Below, one piece after another: positions 16,615 to 24,071 of a stretch of 64,000 nucleotides of DNA. Source of the DNA: Hallerella sp964501065 (lineage in GTDB: Bacteria > Fibrobacterota > Fibrobacteria > Fibrobacterales > Fibrobacteraceae); assembly GCA_964501065.1 (NCBI GenBank), contig CAZCRF010000002.1:62001-126000 (forward strand), written 5' to 3'. The notes below the pieces were generated by a model, which saw only the letters and a list, made by a program, of their open reading frames with translations, was not told the origin of the DNA and searched no databases. Position numbers and translations under genes: made by a program. The stretch's first letter is position 1; each line of letters begins with the position of its first letter.

Positions 16615-17019
16615 ATTACTACTGCAAAGTCCAAAAAGATTTACCGTGGCACGGGGCGTCGCAAGAACGCCATCGCCGCTGTTATCTTGAAGCCGGGTAC
16701 CGGCAAGCGCACCATCAACGGTCGCGATTTCAAGGAATACTTCCATTCCGACGTCCAGAACATGATTGCAAACCTCCCGTTCGCCGTGCTTGAAAATGCC
16801 GACCAGTGGGATGTCGAAGTCAACGCCCACGGCGGCGGCATTTCCGGTCAAATGGGAGCCGTCCGTTTGGGCATCGCCCGCGCTCTCGTGGCGAACAATC
16901 CGGAAGACAAACCCGCGCTCAAGAAGCAGGGTTTGATGACCCGCGACTCCCGTGCCGTGGAACGTAAAAAGTTCGGCCGCAAGAAGGCGCGCAAGCATTT
17001 CCAGTTCAGCAAGCGTTGA
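16615..17019 (+). CDS. rpsI: 30S ribosomal protein S9, apparent ATT start codon
   Basis: Small-subunit protein of 134 residues. The S9 core begins KKIYRGTGRRKNAIAAV and ends with the invariant RKKFGRKKARKHFQFSKR tail that reaches the P-site tRNA. No ATG, GTG or TTG exists in frame between the rplM stop and codon 25, where TTG would delete the conserved N-terminus. A strong GGAGG (16602-16606) sits 8 nt before ATT at 16615, giving ITTAKSKK as the encoded start, as expected for S9 if that codon initiates. Either a true AUU start, as in E. coli infC, or a base error of ATG. Gene identity is certain; the start is the oddity. Confidence 0.95.
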   Translation: MTTAKSKKIYRGTGRRKNAIAAVILKPGTGKRTINGRDFKEYFHSDVQNMIANLPFAVLENADQWDVEVNAHGGGISGQMGAVRLGIARALVANNPEDKPALKKQGLMTRDSRAVERKKFGRKKARKHFQFSKR

Positions 17020-17037
17020 TTGGAATCGCCTTTTCAA

Positions 17038-17067
17038 GGAAGCCCTCGAACCGGGGGCTTCTTTTTG
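17038..17067 (+). terminator. rpsI terminator
   Basis: GAAGCCC pairs with GGGCTTC across a short loop and is followed by TTTTT, 18 nt after the rpsI stop codon. A standard intrinsic terminator. Confidence 0.8.
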
Positions 17068-17149
17068 TTTGGCGATTTGCCCGGATGATTTTCGCGCCTT
17101 GTCGGCAAAGACTTTCGGTTTGCCCCTTGACAATAGTTATATTTTTGGC

Positions 17150-18505
17150 ATGAGCAACGGAATGGATCATTTCAACGTGCAGAACATCGAAGTCGCGGGT
17201 TTTATCCGCGAAGTGTTCGGCTACATCACCCGCTTCAAGGGTCAGCTGTTCGTCCTCAAGATTGAGGACAGCCTCATGGAACATCCGCTGTTTCCTGTCC
17301 TGGTCAAGGACATCACGTTGCTCCACAAAATCGGTGTCAAAATCTTGATTGTGCCGGGAACCCGCAAGAGCATCGACCGCCAGCTCAAGGCTTGGGGGAT
17401 TGCGTCGGAATTTCAAAACGGGATTCGCTTGACTAGCGAAAAGGCCTTGCCGCTTGTCGAACAGGCTTCCCTGGGAGCCGCGCAGCGCATCATGAGCCTT
17501 TTGACCGCCGGCGGCTGCCACGGGATGCAGGGAAATTGGGTCGCCGCGCGCAGCATGGGGATTATCGACGGCGTGGATTACATGCGGACGGGCCGCATCG
17601 AACGCATTGAAAAAAACATTTTGGAGCATCTCCTTTCCGAAGATTACATCCCCATCATTCCGCCCATCGGATGGAACAAGATTGGGCACGCCTACAACAT
17701 TTCGAGTACGGAATTGGCGATGGAGCTTTGCAAGTATCTATCCGTCGGCAAGCTCTTTTTTATCGGCGGCGAGAACGGCATCCGTTCGGAAGGTCTTGCC
17801 GTGGGCAGGAATACGCGTTATTTGGACGTCACGGACAGCGGCGTCATTTCCGCGTTGGACATTGAACAGGCTCAGGAAATTTTGGACTTGAACCCGGACA
17901 AGTTGAACTTTACGCAGGTGGATTATTTGAAGAACGCCATCAGTGCGTGCAAGGCCGGCGCAAAGCGCGTCCACTTGGTGAGCGGAGAGACGCAGGGGAG
18001 CGTCTTGCAAGAGGTCTTCTCCAGTCGCGGTGACGGGACGATGGTCTATGCGAACCAATATTCGAGCATCCGCCCGGCGGTTGTCGACGACATCCCGGAC
18101 ATTTTGCGCATCATGCAGGATTATATCGCAAAGGGATACTTGATCCCGCGGACGCAGGAGTCCATTTCCGAAAAATTGTCGGATTACGTCGTGTACGCCA
18201 TCGACAACGTGATACACGGCTGCGGCGCGCTCCACGCCTTTGAAGACAATACGGCGGAAGTCGCCGCGATTGCCGTCGCCGCGAACTACCGCAAGTCCGG
18301 CGTCGGGGCGGCGATTGTGCGGCATTTGATTGCGACTGCCCGGATGCGCGGCTATCGGATGGCCTTCTTGCTCACGACGCAGGCCTTGGACTGGTTTTAC
18401 CAATTGGGATTCAAGGACGGGACTCTCGAGGACTTGCCGAAAAGCAAGCGGGAGCATTACAACCAGAAACGCAGGTCGCGAATCCTGGTGATGCCACTCG
18501 ACTGA
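17150..18505 (+). CDS. argA: Amino-acid N-acetyltransferase (N-acetylglutamate synthase, AAK+GNAT type)
   Basis: First enzyme of arginine synthesis: acetyl-CoA plus glutamate to N-acetylglutamate, in the cytosol. The 451 residues comprise an amino-acid-kinase-like domain (about 10-295; KILIVPGTRKSID, HGMQGNWVAARSMGIIDGVD, IGGENGIRSEG) and a C-terminal GNAT domain (about 310-445; IRPAVVDDIPDILRIM, AVAANYRKSGVGAAIVRHLI acetyl-CoA loop). The start at 17150 (MSNGMDHFN) is 6 nt after a TATATT box and lacks a Shine-Dalgarno. A second ATG at 17162 is possible. It is likely feedback-inhibited by arginine, as in the family. Confidence 0.9.
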   Translation: MSNGMDHFNVQNIEVAGFIREVFGYITRFKGQLFVLKIEDSLMEHPLFPVLVKDITLLHKIGVKILIVPGTRKSIDRQLKAWGIASEFQNGIRLTSEKALPLVEQASLGAAQRIMSLLTAGGCHGMQGNWVAARSMGIIDGVDYMRTGRIERIEKNILEHLLSEDYIPIIPPIGWNKIGHAYNISSTELAMELCKYLSVGKLFFIGGENGIRSEGLAVGRNTRYLDVTDSGVISALDIEQAQEILDLNPDKLNFTQVDYLKNAISACKAGAKRVHLVSGETQGSVLQEVFSSRGDGTMVYANQYSSIRPAVVDDIPDILRIMQDYIAKGYLIPRTQESISEKLSDYVVYAIDNVIHGCGALHAFEDNTAEVAAIAVAANYRKSGVGAAIVRHLIATARMRGYRMAFLLTTQALDWFYQLGFKDGTLEDLPKSKREHYNQKRRSRILVMPLD

Positions 18506-18542
18506 ATTTTGGGGCGTTTCGGAAAGGAAATTCCCCAATGTG

Positions 18543-18573
18543 CAAAAAAGCAACCACGTGAGTGGTTGCTTTT
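18543..18573. terminator. Bidirectional terminator between argA and deaD
   Basis: A perfect stem, AAAAGCAACCAC with GTGGTTGCTTTT, around a GTGA loop, flanked by A and T runs. It can end both the rightward argA and the leftward deaD transcripts, which converge here. Confidence 0.85.
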
Positions 18574-18584
18574 GAATTTTCGTT

Positions 18585-20507
18585 TCAATGCCGCCCGAAC
18601 CGTCTCGTCTTTCGGAACGGTCTGTCGTCGCGCTCGTGGAAGGGACGTTCCCGGAAGCTCTTCCCGTGCCTCCTATCCTTGCGGCTGACGGAATCGCGGA
18701 ATTTCCGCTTGCTTCCGAACGGCTTCTCTTCCGGCATCGGTTTGTCGTCCGTCATCAAGCGGAATTTTGACGGATTCCCGCGAATGGTCATTTCTTCGAG
18801 AATCAGCTTGATTTCCGGGGACAGGTCTTCCGGCAGCTCCACGGTGCTGAAACGGTCAAAGAGCTTGATTCTCCCGATTTCCGCAGAGGAAATCCCGGAT
18901 TCCCCGGCGATGGCCCCGACGATATCCCTCGGGGAGACGTGGTCGAATCTTCCGACTCCCAGGTAATAGCGGTCAAAGCCTTCTTCGATGCCGTTTTCCT
19001 TTTCCGCTCGCGGGGCGTGTTCCTTCGGACCGTTGCCGAATTTGTCCTCTTTTGCCTTGCGGCGTTCTTCGCGGAGAGGGACGACTTTGATTTCCGGCAA
19101 GTCCACGGGGAACAACGGCTGCCCGGCTTGGGCCAGTTTCGTGATTGCCGCTGCAATTTCGAGTGCGGGGATTCCCTTTTCCTCTTCGAGGCTTTCGACA
19201 AGATTCCGGAATTCTTCGAGTCCGCCTTCCGAGAGGGTGTCTAAAACCTTTTGCTTGAACGAGGCGATTCTGCGTTCACTGATTTGCTCCCCGGTCGGGA
19301 TTTCCATCGGGTCGATCGTCTTGCGTGTGGCGCGTTCAATCATCTTGAGCATGCGCCGTTCCCTAGGAGTGATGAATAAAATGGCGTTCCCTTCGCGCCC
19401 GGCCCTGGCCGTGCGCCCGATGCGGTGGACATAAGATTCCGTGTCGTAGGGGACGTCGTAATTGATGACGTGGGTGATGCGGTCTACGTCTAGCCCTCTG
19501 GCGGCGACGTCCGTTGCGACGACTATATCGATTTTCCCGCTTTTCAGGCGGTTCACCGTCCGCTCGCGCAGCCCTTGCGCCAAATCCCCGCTCAGGGGAG
19601 ATGCGTTGAATCCTCTCGCCTCCAACCGTTCCGCCACTTCCGAAGTGGTCTGCTTTGTCCGGACGAAAATCAGGACGCCGTCGTAATTTTCCCCTTCGAG
19701 AACGCGGGTCAGAGCTTCCATCTTTTGCTCGGAACGGACGGTCAAATACCGTTGGCGGACTTTGTCCACGGTGGCCGTCTTGGTCTCGATGCAGGCTTCT
19801 TCGTAGTCTCCGAGGTAACGGTCGATGATTTTCCGGACGCTTTTCGGCATGGTCGCGCTGAAAAGGCCGCGTTGGGCGTTTTCGGGGATTTTGGACAGGA
19901 TTTCCTCCACTTCGTCCATGAAACCCATGTCGAGCATTTCGTCCGCTTCGTCCAAGACTACCGCTTGGATGTGCTCCAGGGAAATCGTCCCGCGCTTCAT
20001 ATGGTCTATCAACCGACCAGGCGTTGCGACGACGATTTGCGGCGTGCGTTTCAGGGTGCGGAGTTGGATGCCGATTTCCTGTCCCCCGTAAACGGGGACG
20101 ACGTGGACGTGTGGCAAGGCGACTGCGAACTTTTGGACGGCTTCGGCGACTTGCACGGCCAGTTCCCGTGTCGGGGAAAGCACCAACATCGAGGTCTCTC
20201 CCTTTTGAAATTGCAGCCGGGAGAGAAGCGGCAATGTGAAGGCGGCTGTCTTGCCCGTTCCTGTTTGGGCCGTGCCCAAGAGGTTCTTTCCGGAAAGGAA
20301 GATGGGGATCGCCTTCTCTTGAATCGGCGAAGGAGTTTCATAACCGGCGTGTTGGACGCCTTCGAGAACTTCGTGGGAAAGTCCTAAATCGTTGAAAGTG
20401 GATGGGGATTCTGCGGAATTCGCGACTGTATCGGCAATTTGGTTTTCCGCAGAGGGGGACTCGGGGGCGCTTTGCCCGGCTATGGCTTCTGAATCGTCAA
20501 TTGGCAT
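18585..20507 (-). CDS. deaD: DEAD-box ATP-dependent RNA helicase (DeaD/CsdA type)
   Basis: RNA helicase of 640 residues acting in ribosome assembly and mRNA turnover, often cold-induced. All motifs are visible: Q (PSPIQEKAIPIF), I (AQTGTGKTAAF, about 78-88), Ia (PTRELA), Ib (TPGR), II (DEAD), III (SAT), IV (LIFVRTK), V (ATDVAARGLDV) and VI (HRIGRTARAG). A DbpA-like RNA-binding domain follows (RYYLGVGRFDHVSPRDIVGA, about 510-580), then an Arg/Lys-rich tail. The first 35 residues are a low-complexity extension. A TATATT box lies 9 nt before the ATG. Confidence 0.93.
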   Translation of the reverse strand: MPIDDSEAIAGQSAPESPSAENQIADTVANSAESPSTFNDLGLSHEVLEGVQHAGYETPSPIQEKAIPIFLSGKNLLGTAQTGTGKTAAFTLPLLSRLQFQKGETSMLVLSPTRELAVQVAEAVQKFAVALPHVHVVPVYGGQEIGIQLRTLKRTPQIVVATPGRLIDHMKRGTISLEHIQAVVLDEADEMLDMGFMDEVEEILSKIPENAQRGLFSATMPKSVRKIIDRYLGDYEEACIETKTATVDKVRQRYLTVRSEQKMEALTRVLEGENYDGVLIFVRTKQTTSEVAERLEARGFNASPLSGDLAQGLRERTVNRLKSGKIDIVVATDVAARGLDVDRITHVINYDVPYDTESYVHRIGRTARAGREGNAILFITPRERRMLKMIERATRKTIDPMEIPTGEQISERRIASFKQKVLDTLSEGGLEEFRNLVESLEEEKGIPALEIAAAITKLAQAGQPLFPVDLPEIKVVPLREERRKAKEDKFGNGPKEHAPRAEKENGIEEGFDRYYLGVGRFDHVSPRDIVGAIAGESGISSAEIGRIKLFDRFSTVELPEDLSPEIKLILEEMTIRGNPSKFRLMTDDKPMPEEKPFGSKRKFRDSVSRKDRRHGKSFRERPFHERDDRPFRKTRRFGRH

Positions 20508-20589
20508 ATTGGGCGCAATATAGAAATCAAAACCTTTTTTTGAAAGGGCTTCGAAATTTCAAAAATTTTTCTACATTTGACGCACCAAC

Positions 20590-20677
20590 GGAGAGATGTC
20601 GGAGTTGGTCGATCGAGACGGTCTCGAAAACCGTAGACTCCTTTCGGGGTCCGAGGGTTCGAATCCCTCTCTCTCCT
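20590..20677 (+). tRNA. tRNA-Ser (CGA)
   Basis: 88-nt class II tRNA. Acceptor stem GGAGAGA/TCTCTCC, anticodon stem ACGGT/ACCGT with loop CTCGAAA (anticodon CGA), long variable arm (GACTCC-TTTC-GGGGTC) and T arm GAGGGTTCGAATCCCTC. The discriminator position reads T, not the G normal for serine tRNAs. A TACATT box lies 12 nt upstream. Its last 16 bases are part of a perfect 49-bp duplication. Confidence 0.93.
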
Positions 20678-20710
20678 CGAGAAAAACCGCGCAAGCGGTT
20701 TTTCTTTTTT
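20662..20710. repeat. 49-bp direct repeat, copy 1 (tRNA-Ser 3' end plus terminator)
   Basis: Identical, base for base, to 20846-20894. It covers the 3' half of the T arm and the acceptor strand of tRNA-Ser(CGA) and the whole downstream terminator hairpin with its T run. Duplication of a tRNA 3' end is the usual footprint of site-specific integration, but no integrase gene is nearby. Confidence 0.9.
20680..20710 (+). terminator. tRNA-Ser(CGA) terminator, copy 1
   Basis: AAAAACCGC pairs with GCGGTTTTT around a GCAA tetraloop, followed by CTTTTTT. A strong intrinsic terminator starting 3 nt after the tRNA. An exact copy lies at 20864-20894. Confidence 0.9.
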
Positions 20711-20845
20711 AGGGGTTCGAACCCTCGTTTTTTGTTTTGGTTCGACGATTCGGAGGCGAGAGCGAAGCGAATTGCGCCTTCCGAATCGGCCTTGACGCAA
20801 AGCGTCAACCCGAAGGGTTTGCGGAAACGCAGTGCCCGCAAAGGC
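20711..20845. other. Hairpin-rich segment between the two 49-bp repeats
   Basis: 135 bp with no gene. It begins with a T-arm-like palindrome (GGGTTCGAACCC, 20713-20724) and then holds four successive stem-loops: 20747-20758 with 20775-20787; 20792-20798 with 20802-20808; 20807-20811 with 20815-20819; and 20820-20824 with 20836-20840. If transcription reads through the first terminator this would be a highly structured RNA ended by the second. Confidence 0.6.
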
Positions 20846-20894
20846 AATCCCTCTCTCTCCTCGAGAAAAACCGCGCAAGCGGTTTTTCTTTTTT
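20846..20894. repeat. 49-bp direct repeat, copy 2
   Basis: Exact copy of 20662-20710, including the tRNA-Ser acceptor/T-arm fragment and terminator hairpin (20864-20894), but without the rest of a tRNA. From here to the tyrS start at 21128 there is no gene; only a small GGGC/GCCC hairpin near 21059-21073 and a TACATT box at 21089-21094 are visible. Confidence 0.9.
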
Positions 20895-21127
20895 TAAAGC
20901 TCGAATCCTCCCACTCCTCACTGATCACTATCACGGTGTCCGACCTTTGAATTTCCGCCTAAATTTGATATATTCAAGGCGAAATGAAAATTTATTCCTT
21001 TTTGATGGGCTTTTGCTGATGGAAATTTGCCGTCGACAGGCGAATTTTCCTCGATTCGGGCGGAAAATGCCCGTAAACAAAATTTTTCTACATTAAAAAA
21101 GGAATTATTCCAAAGGATTCACCATTT

Positions 21128-22453
21128 ATGCAGTTTCCCCCAGTCAAAGACCAAATGGACGTCTTGCTCCGCGGCGTTTCGGAAATCATCCCGGCCGATG
21201 AACTCGAACAGAAGCTCCAAAAGTCTTGCGAAACGGGAATTCCCCTCCGCGTCAAGTTGGGCGTGGACCCGACTGCCCCGGACGTCCACCTCGGCCATAC
21301 GGTCGTCATGCGCAAGCTCCGTCAATTCCAAGACTTGGGCCACACCGTCGTCTTGATTGTCGGCGATTATACGGCCCAAATCGGCGACCCTTCCGGCAGG
21401 AACAAGGCGCGCCCGCGCCTTTCGCACGAACAAGTTCTCGAAAACGCCAAGGAATACCAACAGCAGTTTTTCCGCGTTGTCCGCGAAGACCGCGTCGAAA
21501 TCCACTACAACGGCGAATGGTTCTCGAAGCTCCCGTTTTCCAAGGTCACGGAACTCATGGGACAATTCACGGTCGCCCAGATGCTCGAACGCGAGGACTT
21601 CCACAACCGCTATGCGTCGAACAGCCCCATCAGCTTGCATGAATTCATGTACCCGATGATGCAGGGCTACGATTCCGTCGCCATCAAGAGCGACGTGGAA
21701 CTCGGCGGAACGGATCAAAAGTTCAACGTCTGCCGAGGCCGCGACTTGCAGCTGTACGAAAAGATGCCGCTCCAAATCGGAATGTTCATGCCGATTCTGC
21801 TCGGCACGGACGGCAAGGCCAAGATGAGTAAGAGCCTCGGCAACTATGTCGGCGTGAGCGAACCCGCGGACGTGATGTACCACAAGATTTACAACTTGGC
21901 GGATTCCATCGTCGAGAACTGGTTTGAACTGTTGACGGACGTGCCTCTGCCGGAAATCAAGAAGATGACGGCGGACATCGCAGCGGGAAATCTCAACCCG
22001 AACGTGGCGAAAGACATTCTCGCGAAAAATATCGTTTCCCAATATTACGGGGCGGAGGCCGCCGATGCCGCTGCCCTCAAGGAAAGGGAAATTCACAGCG
22101 GGAACGCCATCCCGTCCGATGCGAAGGAATGCAAGGTTTCCGCCGGTTCCCATAAAATCTTGGATCTTCTCGTCGAAATCGGCGCGTTCAAATCCAAGGG
22201 CGAAGCCCGGCGCATGGTGCAAAATAAAGGCGTTAAATTACATATCGAACCGGGTTCGCCGATATCTATAAATACGATTTGTGTCTCAAATGTTTCTGAA
22301 AATGTTTGTGATGGTAGTGTTTGGAAACCCGATGATTCCTTTAAGATTTGGAGCGGAACTGATTCGCAGGTTTTAATTTCTATCGCTCCTAATGAACATG
22401 GAACGTTGCTCGTCCAGGTCGGCAAGCGCAACTTCTTCAAGGTCAACTTCTGA
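21128..22453 (+). CDS. tyrS: Tyrosyl-tRNA synthetase with an AT-rich insertion in the S4 domain
   Basis: Class I synthetase of 441 residues charging tRNA-Tyr. The HIGH box appears as HLGH (about 57-60) and the second signature as KMSKS (about 236-240), the TyrZ-like variant. The YMYPMMQGYDS-like region and GGTDQKFN loop bind tyrosine. The C-terminal S4 RNA-binding domain starts LLVEIGAFKSKGEARRMVQN and ends LLVQVGKRNFFKVNF. Between GVKL and that end there are about 54 codons (22241-22404), much longer than usual and markedly AT-rich, with codons (ATA, TCT, GTT) rare in the rest of the gene. First gene of tyrS-pfkB-mqnB-mqnD. Confidence 0.93.
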   Translation: MQFPPVKDQMDVLLRGVSEIIPADELEQKLQKSCETGIPLRVKLGVDPTAPDVHLGHTVVMRKLRQFQDLGHTVVLIVGDYTAQIGDPSGRNKARPRLSHEQVLENAKEYQQQFFRVVREDRVEIHYNGEWFSKLPFSKVTELMGQFTVAQMLEREDFHNRYASNSPISLHEFMYPMMQGYDSVAIKSDVELGGTDQKFNVCRGRDLQLYEKMPLQIGMFMPILLGTDGKAKMSKSLGNYVGVSEPADVMYHKIYNLADSIVENWFELLTDVPLPEIKKMTADIAAGNLNPNVAKDILAKNIVSQYYGAEAADAAALKEREIHSGNAIPSDAKECKVSAGSHKILDLLVEIGAFKSKGEARRMVQNKGVKLHIEPGSPISINTICVSNVSENVCDGSVWKPDDSFKIWSGTDSQVLISIAPNEHGTLLVQVGKRNFFKVNF

Positions 22454-23412
22454 TGTCCGGCGATACCCTGATTCTCGGCCTGAACCCGACTTGGCAGAGG
22501 CTCTTCTTTCTCGACGATTTTAGACCCGGGGACGTGAACCGCCTGTCCAAGGTGGAGGAATTCGCGTCGGGAAAGGGTATCAACTGCGCGCGCGTTCTCC
22601 GCGTCTTGGACGGGGACTTTATCCTCGCCCATTTCTTGGGCGGAGACCGCAGCGTTTCCATTTGCGACGAAATCGCCGCAGCCGGGATTCGCCAGATTCC
22701 CATCTGGATCGGGGCTTCCACCCGAATTTGCACGACCATCGTGAGTGGTGGCGATACGACGGAATTGATCGAACCTTCTCCCAAAATCACGGAATCGGAG
22801 AACAAGGACTTCTTCCAGACGATTGGGGAAGTTTGGAACGACGTGACGAACGTCGTTCTCTGCGGCTCCTTTCCCGTGGGTTTCCAAATGGACACCTTGG
22901 AAAAGCTCGACCTTTCGGGCAAACGCCTGTTTGTCGATGCCGTCGATGGGATTGACGCATGGCTTGAACACGGCGTGGAACTCCTCAAAATCAACTTGGA
23001 CGAATACTGTCGGCTGCTTCAACGGTTTGAAATTCCGCAGATAACCTCCAGCCCGCAGTTTTGGAAAATGACCGCCTCGACTCTTCTCGAACGGTTGCCG
23101 ATAAACAACTTGGTCGTCACGGCGGAAGACGCTCCCATCCACGCCTTTTTCCGTCAAGAGGGCAAGTTCGTGGGAATCTCCCTGCAACCGCCTGCCGTCA
23201 AAATGGTGAATGACATCGGCTCCGGGGACGCTTTTCTCGCCGGTTGGCTCTCCGCCGACTTCTTGGGGCTTCCCGTTTCGGAGCGTCTTGCCAAGGCTGC
23301 AGCCGTCGCCGCGGCCCGGTGCGAGGTCGATCGCCCCTGGAGTCTCGACATCGGTCGCGTTTCCGCCCTTCTTTCCGAATTGATTCCCCAAGTGGAAAAG
23401 ATGGCGGACTGA
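22453..23412 (+). CDS. PfkB-family carbohydrate kinase (1-phosphofructokinase-like)
   Basis: Ribokinase/PfkB sugar kinase of 319 residues. It opens ILGLNPTWQRLFFLDDFRPG, resembling the fructose-1-phosphate/tagatose-6-phosphate branch, has the sugar-binding SGKGINCARVL (about 34-44), and the ATP/anion-hole signature NDIGSGDAFLAGW (about 255-267) with catalytic Asp. Its ATG overlaps the tyrS stop (TGATG), as does its own stop with mqnB. The sugar phosphate used is not certain, and its place among menaquinone genes is unexplained, probably just operon sharing. Confidence 0.82.
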   Translation: MSGDTLILGLNPTWQRLFFLDDFRPGDVNRLSKVEEFASGKGINCARVLRVLDGDFILAHFLGGDRSVSICDEIAAAGIRQIPIWIGASTRICTTIVSGGDTTELIEPSPKITESENKDFFQTIGEVWNDVTNVVLCGSFPVGFQMDTLEKLDLSGKRLFVDAVDGIDAWLEHGVELLKINLDEYCRLLQRFEIPQITSSPQFWKMTASTLLERLPINNLVVTAEDAPIHAFFRQEGKFVGISLQPPAVKMVNDIGSGDAFLAGWLSADFLGLPVSERLAKAAAVAAARCEVDRPWSLDIGRVSALLSELIPQVEKMAD

Positions 23413-24071
23413 TGCCCGTCGGACTCAAGACCCTGATTGCCGTCCCCTCCCCGATGGAGTGGCGCGTACTCTATCCCGAAGTCCCTTTTTCAAAAACGAT
23501 CGAAAGTCCTCACGGGCTAAGCTCTTCTTGCGATGCCGCCTGTGTCGGGATCGGGCTTGTCGGCTTTGCCGGGAACTTGGCGCAGCTGATTCATCGGCTT
23601 GCTTACCAAAGGATTCTTTTGGTGGGCGTTGCCGGAGCGCTTCCCGGGAGCGGACTTTCCCCGGCGGATACGGTTCGGGTCGATGAAGAATGCGTCGGGG
23701 ATGAAGGCTATTTGGAAAACGATTCGTTCGCGCCTTATTTCCGCCGTCCCCACGTCTTCCGGGCGACTTCCGCGAGGCTCGCGCCGAAGTCCGTCTCTTC
23801 CTTGCCGGGAGTCCGGGGCGTTTCCGTCAACACGCTCACGGCAAATCCCCGGATTCTCGAATGCCGGGCGAAATATTTCCGCGCCGCCCTGGAATCCATG
23901 GAGGGAGCGTCCGCCTTTGCCGTTGCGCGCGCTTTGGATGTGCAGGTTTTTGAAATTCGCACCATCAGCAATTTTACCGGCGATTTGGATGAGTCCCGCT
24001 GGAATCTCCGCGAGTCCCTCCGCTCCGTGAACCAAAAGGTCTTGCAGCCCCTCCTGGACGAAAAAACATGA
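23412..24071 (+). CDS. mqnB: Futalosine hydrolase
   Basis: Hydrolyses futalosine to dehypoxanthine futalosine and hypoxanthine, a step of the alternative menaquinone pathway. The 219 residues have the nucleoside-phosphorylase fold: ILLVGVAGALPGSGLSPADT (about 74-93) for the ribose/base site, and MEGASAFAVARAL (about 163-175) and FEIRTISNFTGDLD (about 181-194), matching MqnB and the related MTA/SAH nucleosidases. The presence of mqnD immediately downstream settles the assignment. ATG overlaps the kinase stop by one base. Confidence 0.88.
   Translation: MPVGLKTLIAVPSPMEWRVLYPEVPFSKTIESPHGLSSSCDAACVGIGLVGFAGNLAQLIHRLAYQRILLVGVAGALPGSGLSPADTVRVDEECVGDEGYLENDSFAPYFRRPHVFRATSARLAPKSVSSLPGVRGVSVNTLTANPRILECRAKYFRAALESMEGASAFAVARALDVQVFEIRTISNFTGDLDESRWNLRESLRSVNQKVLQPLLDEKT

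Noticed and set aside
17127..17132. TTGACA just before argA as a -35 box
   Set aside because: A -10 box 17 nt downstream would lie inside the coding region; the TATATT at 17138 is only 5 nt away, so the two cannot pair. The TATATT alone fits a leaderless start.
20895..21127. T-box riboswitch before tyrS
   Set aside because: No T-box core, specifier loop or antiterminator/terminator pair is visible, and T-boxes are mainly a Firmicutes feature.
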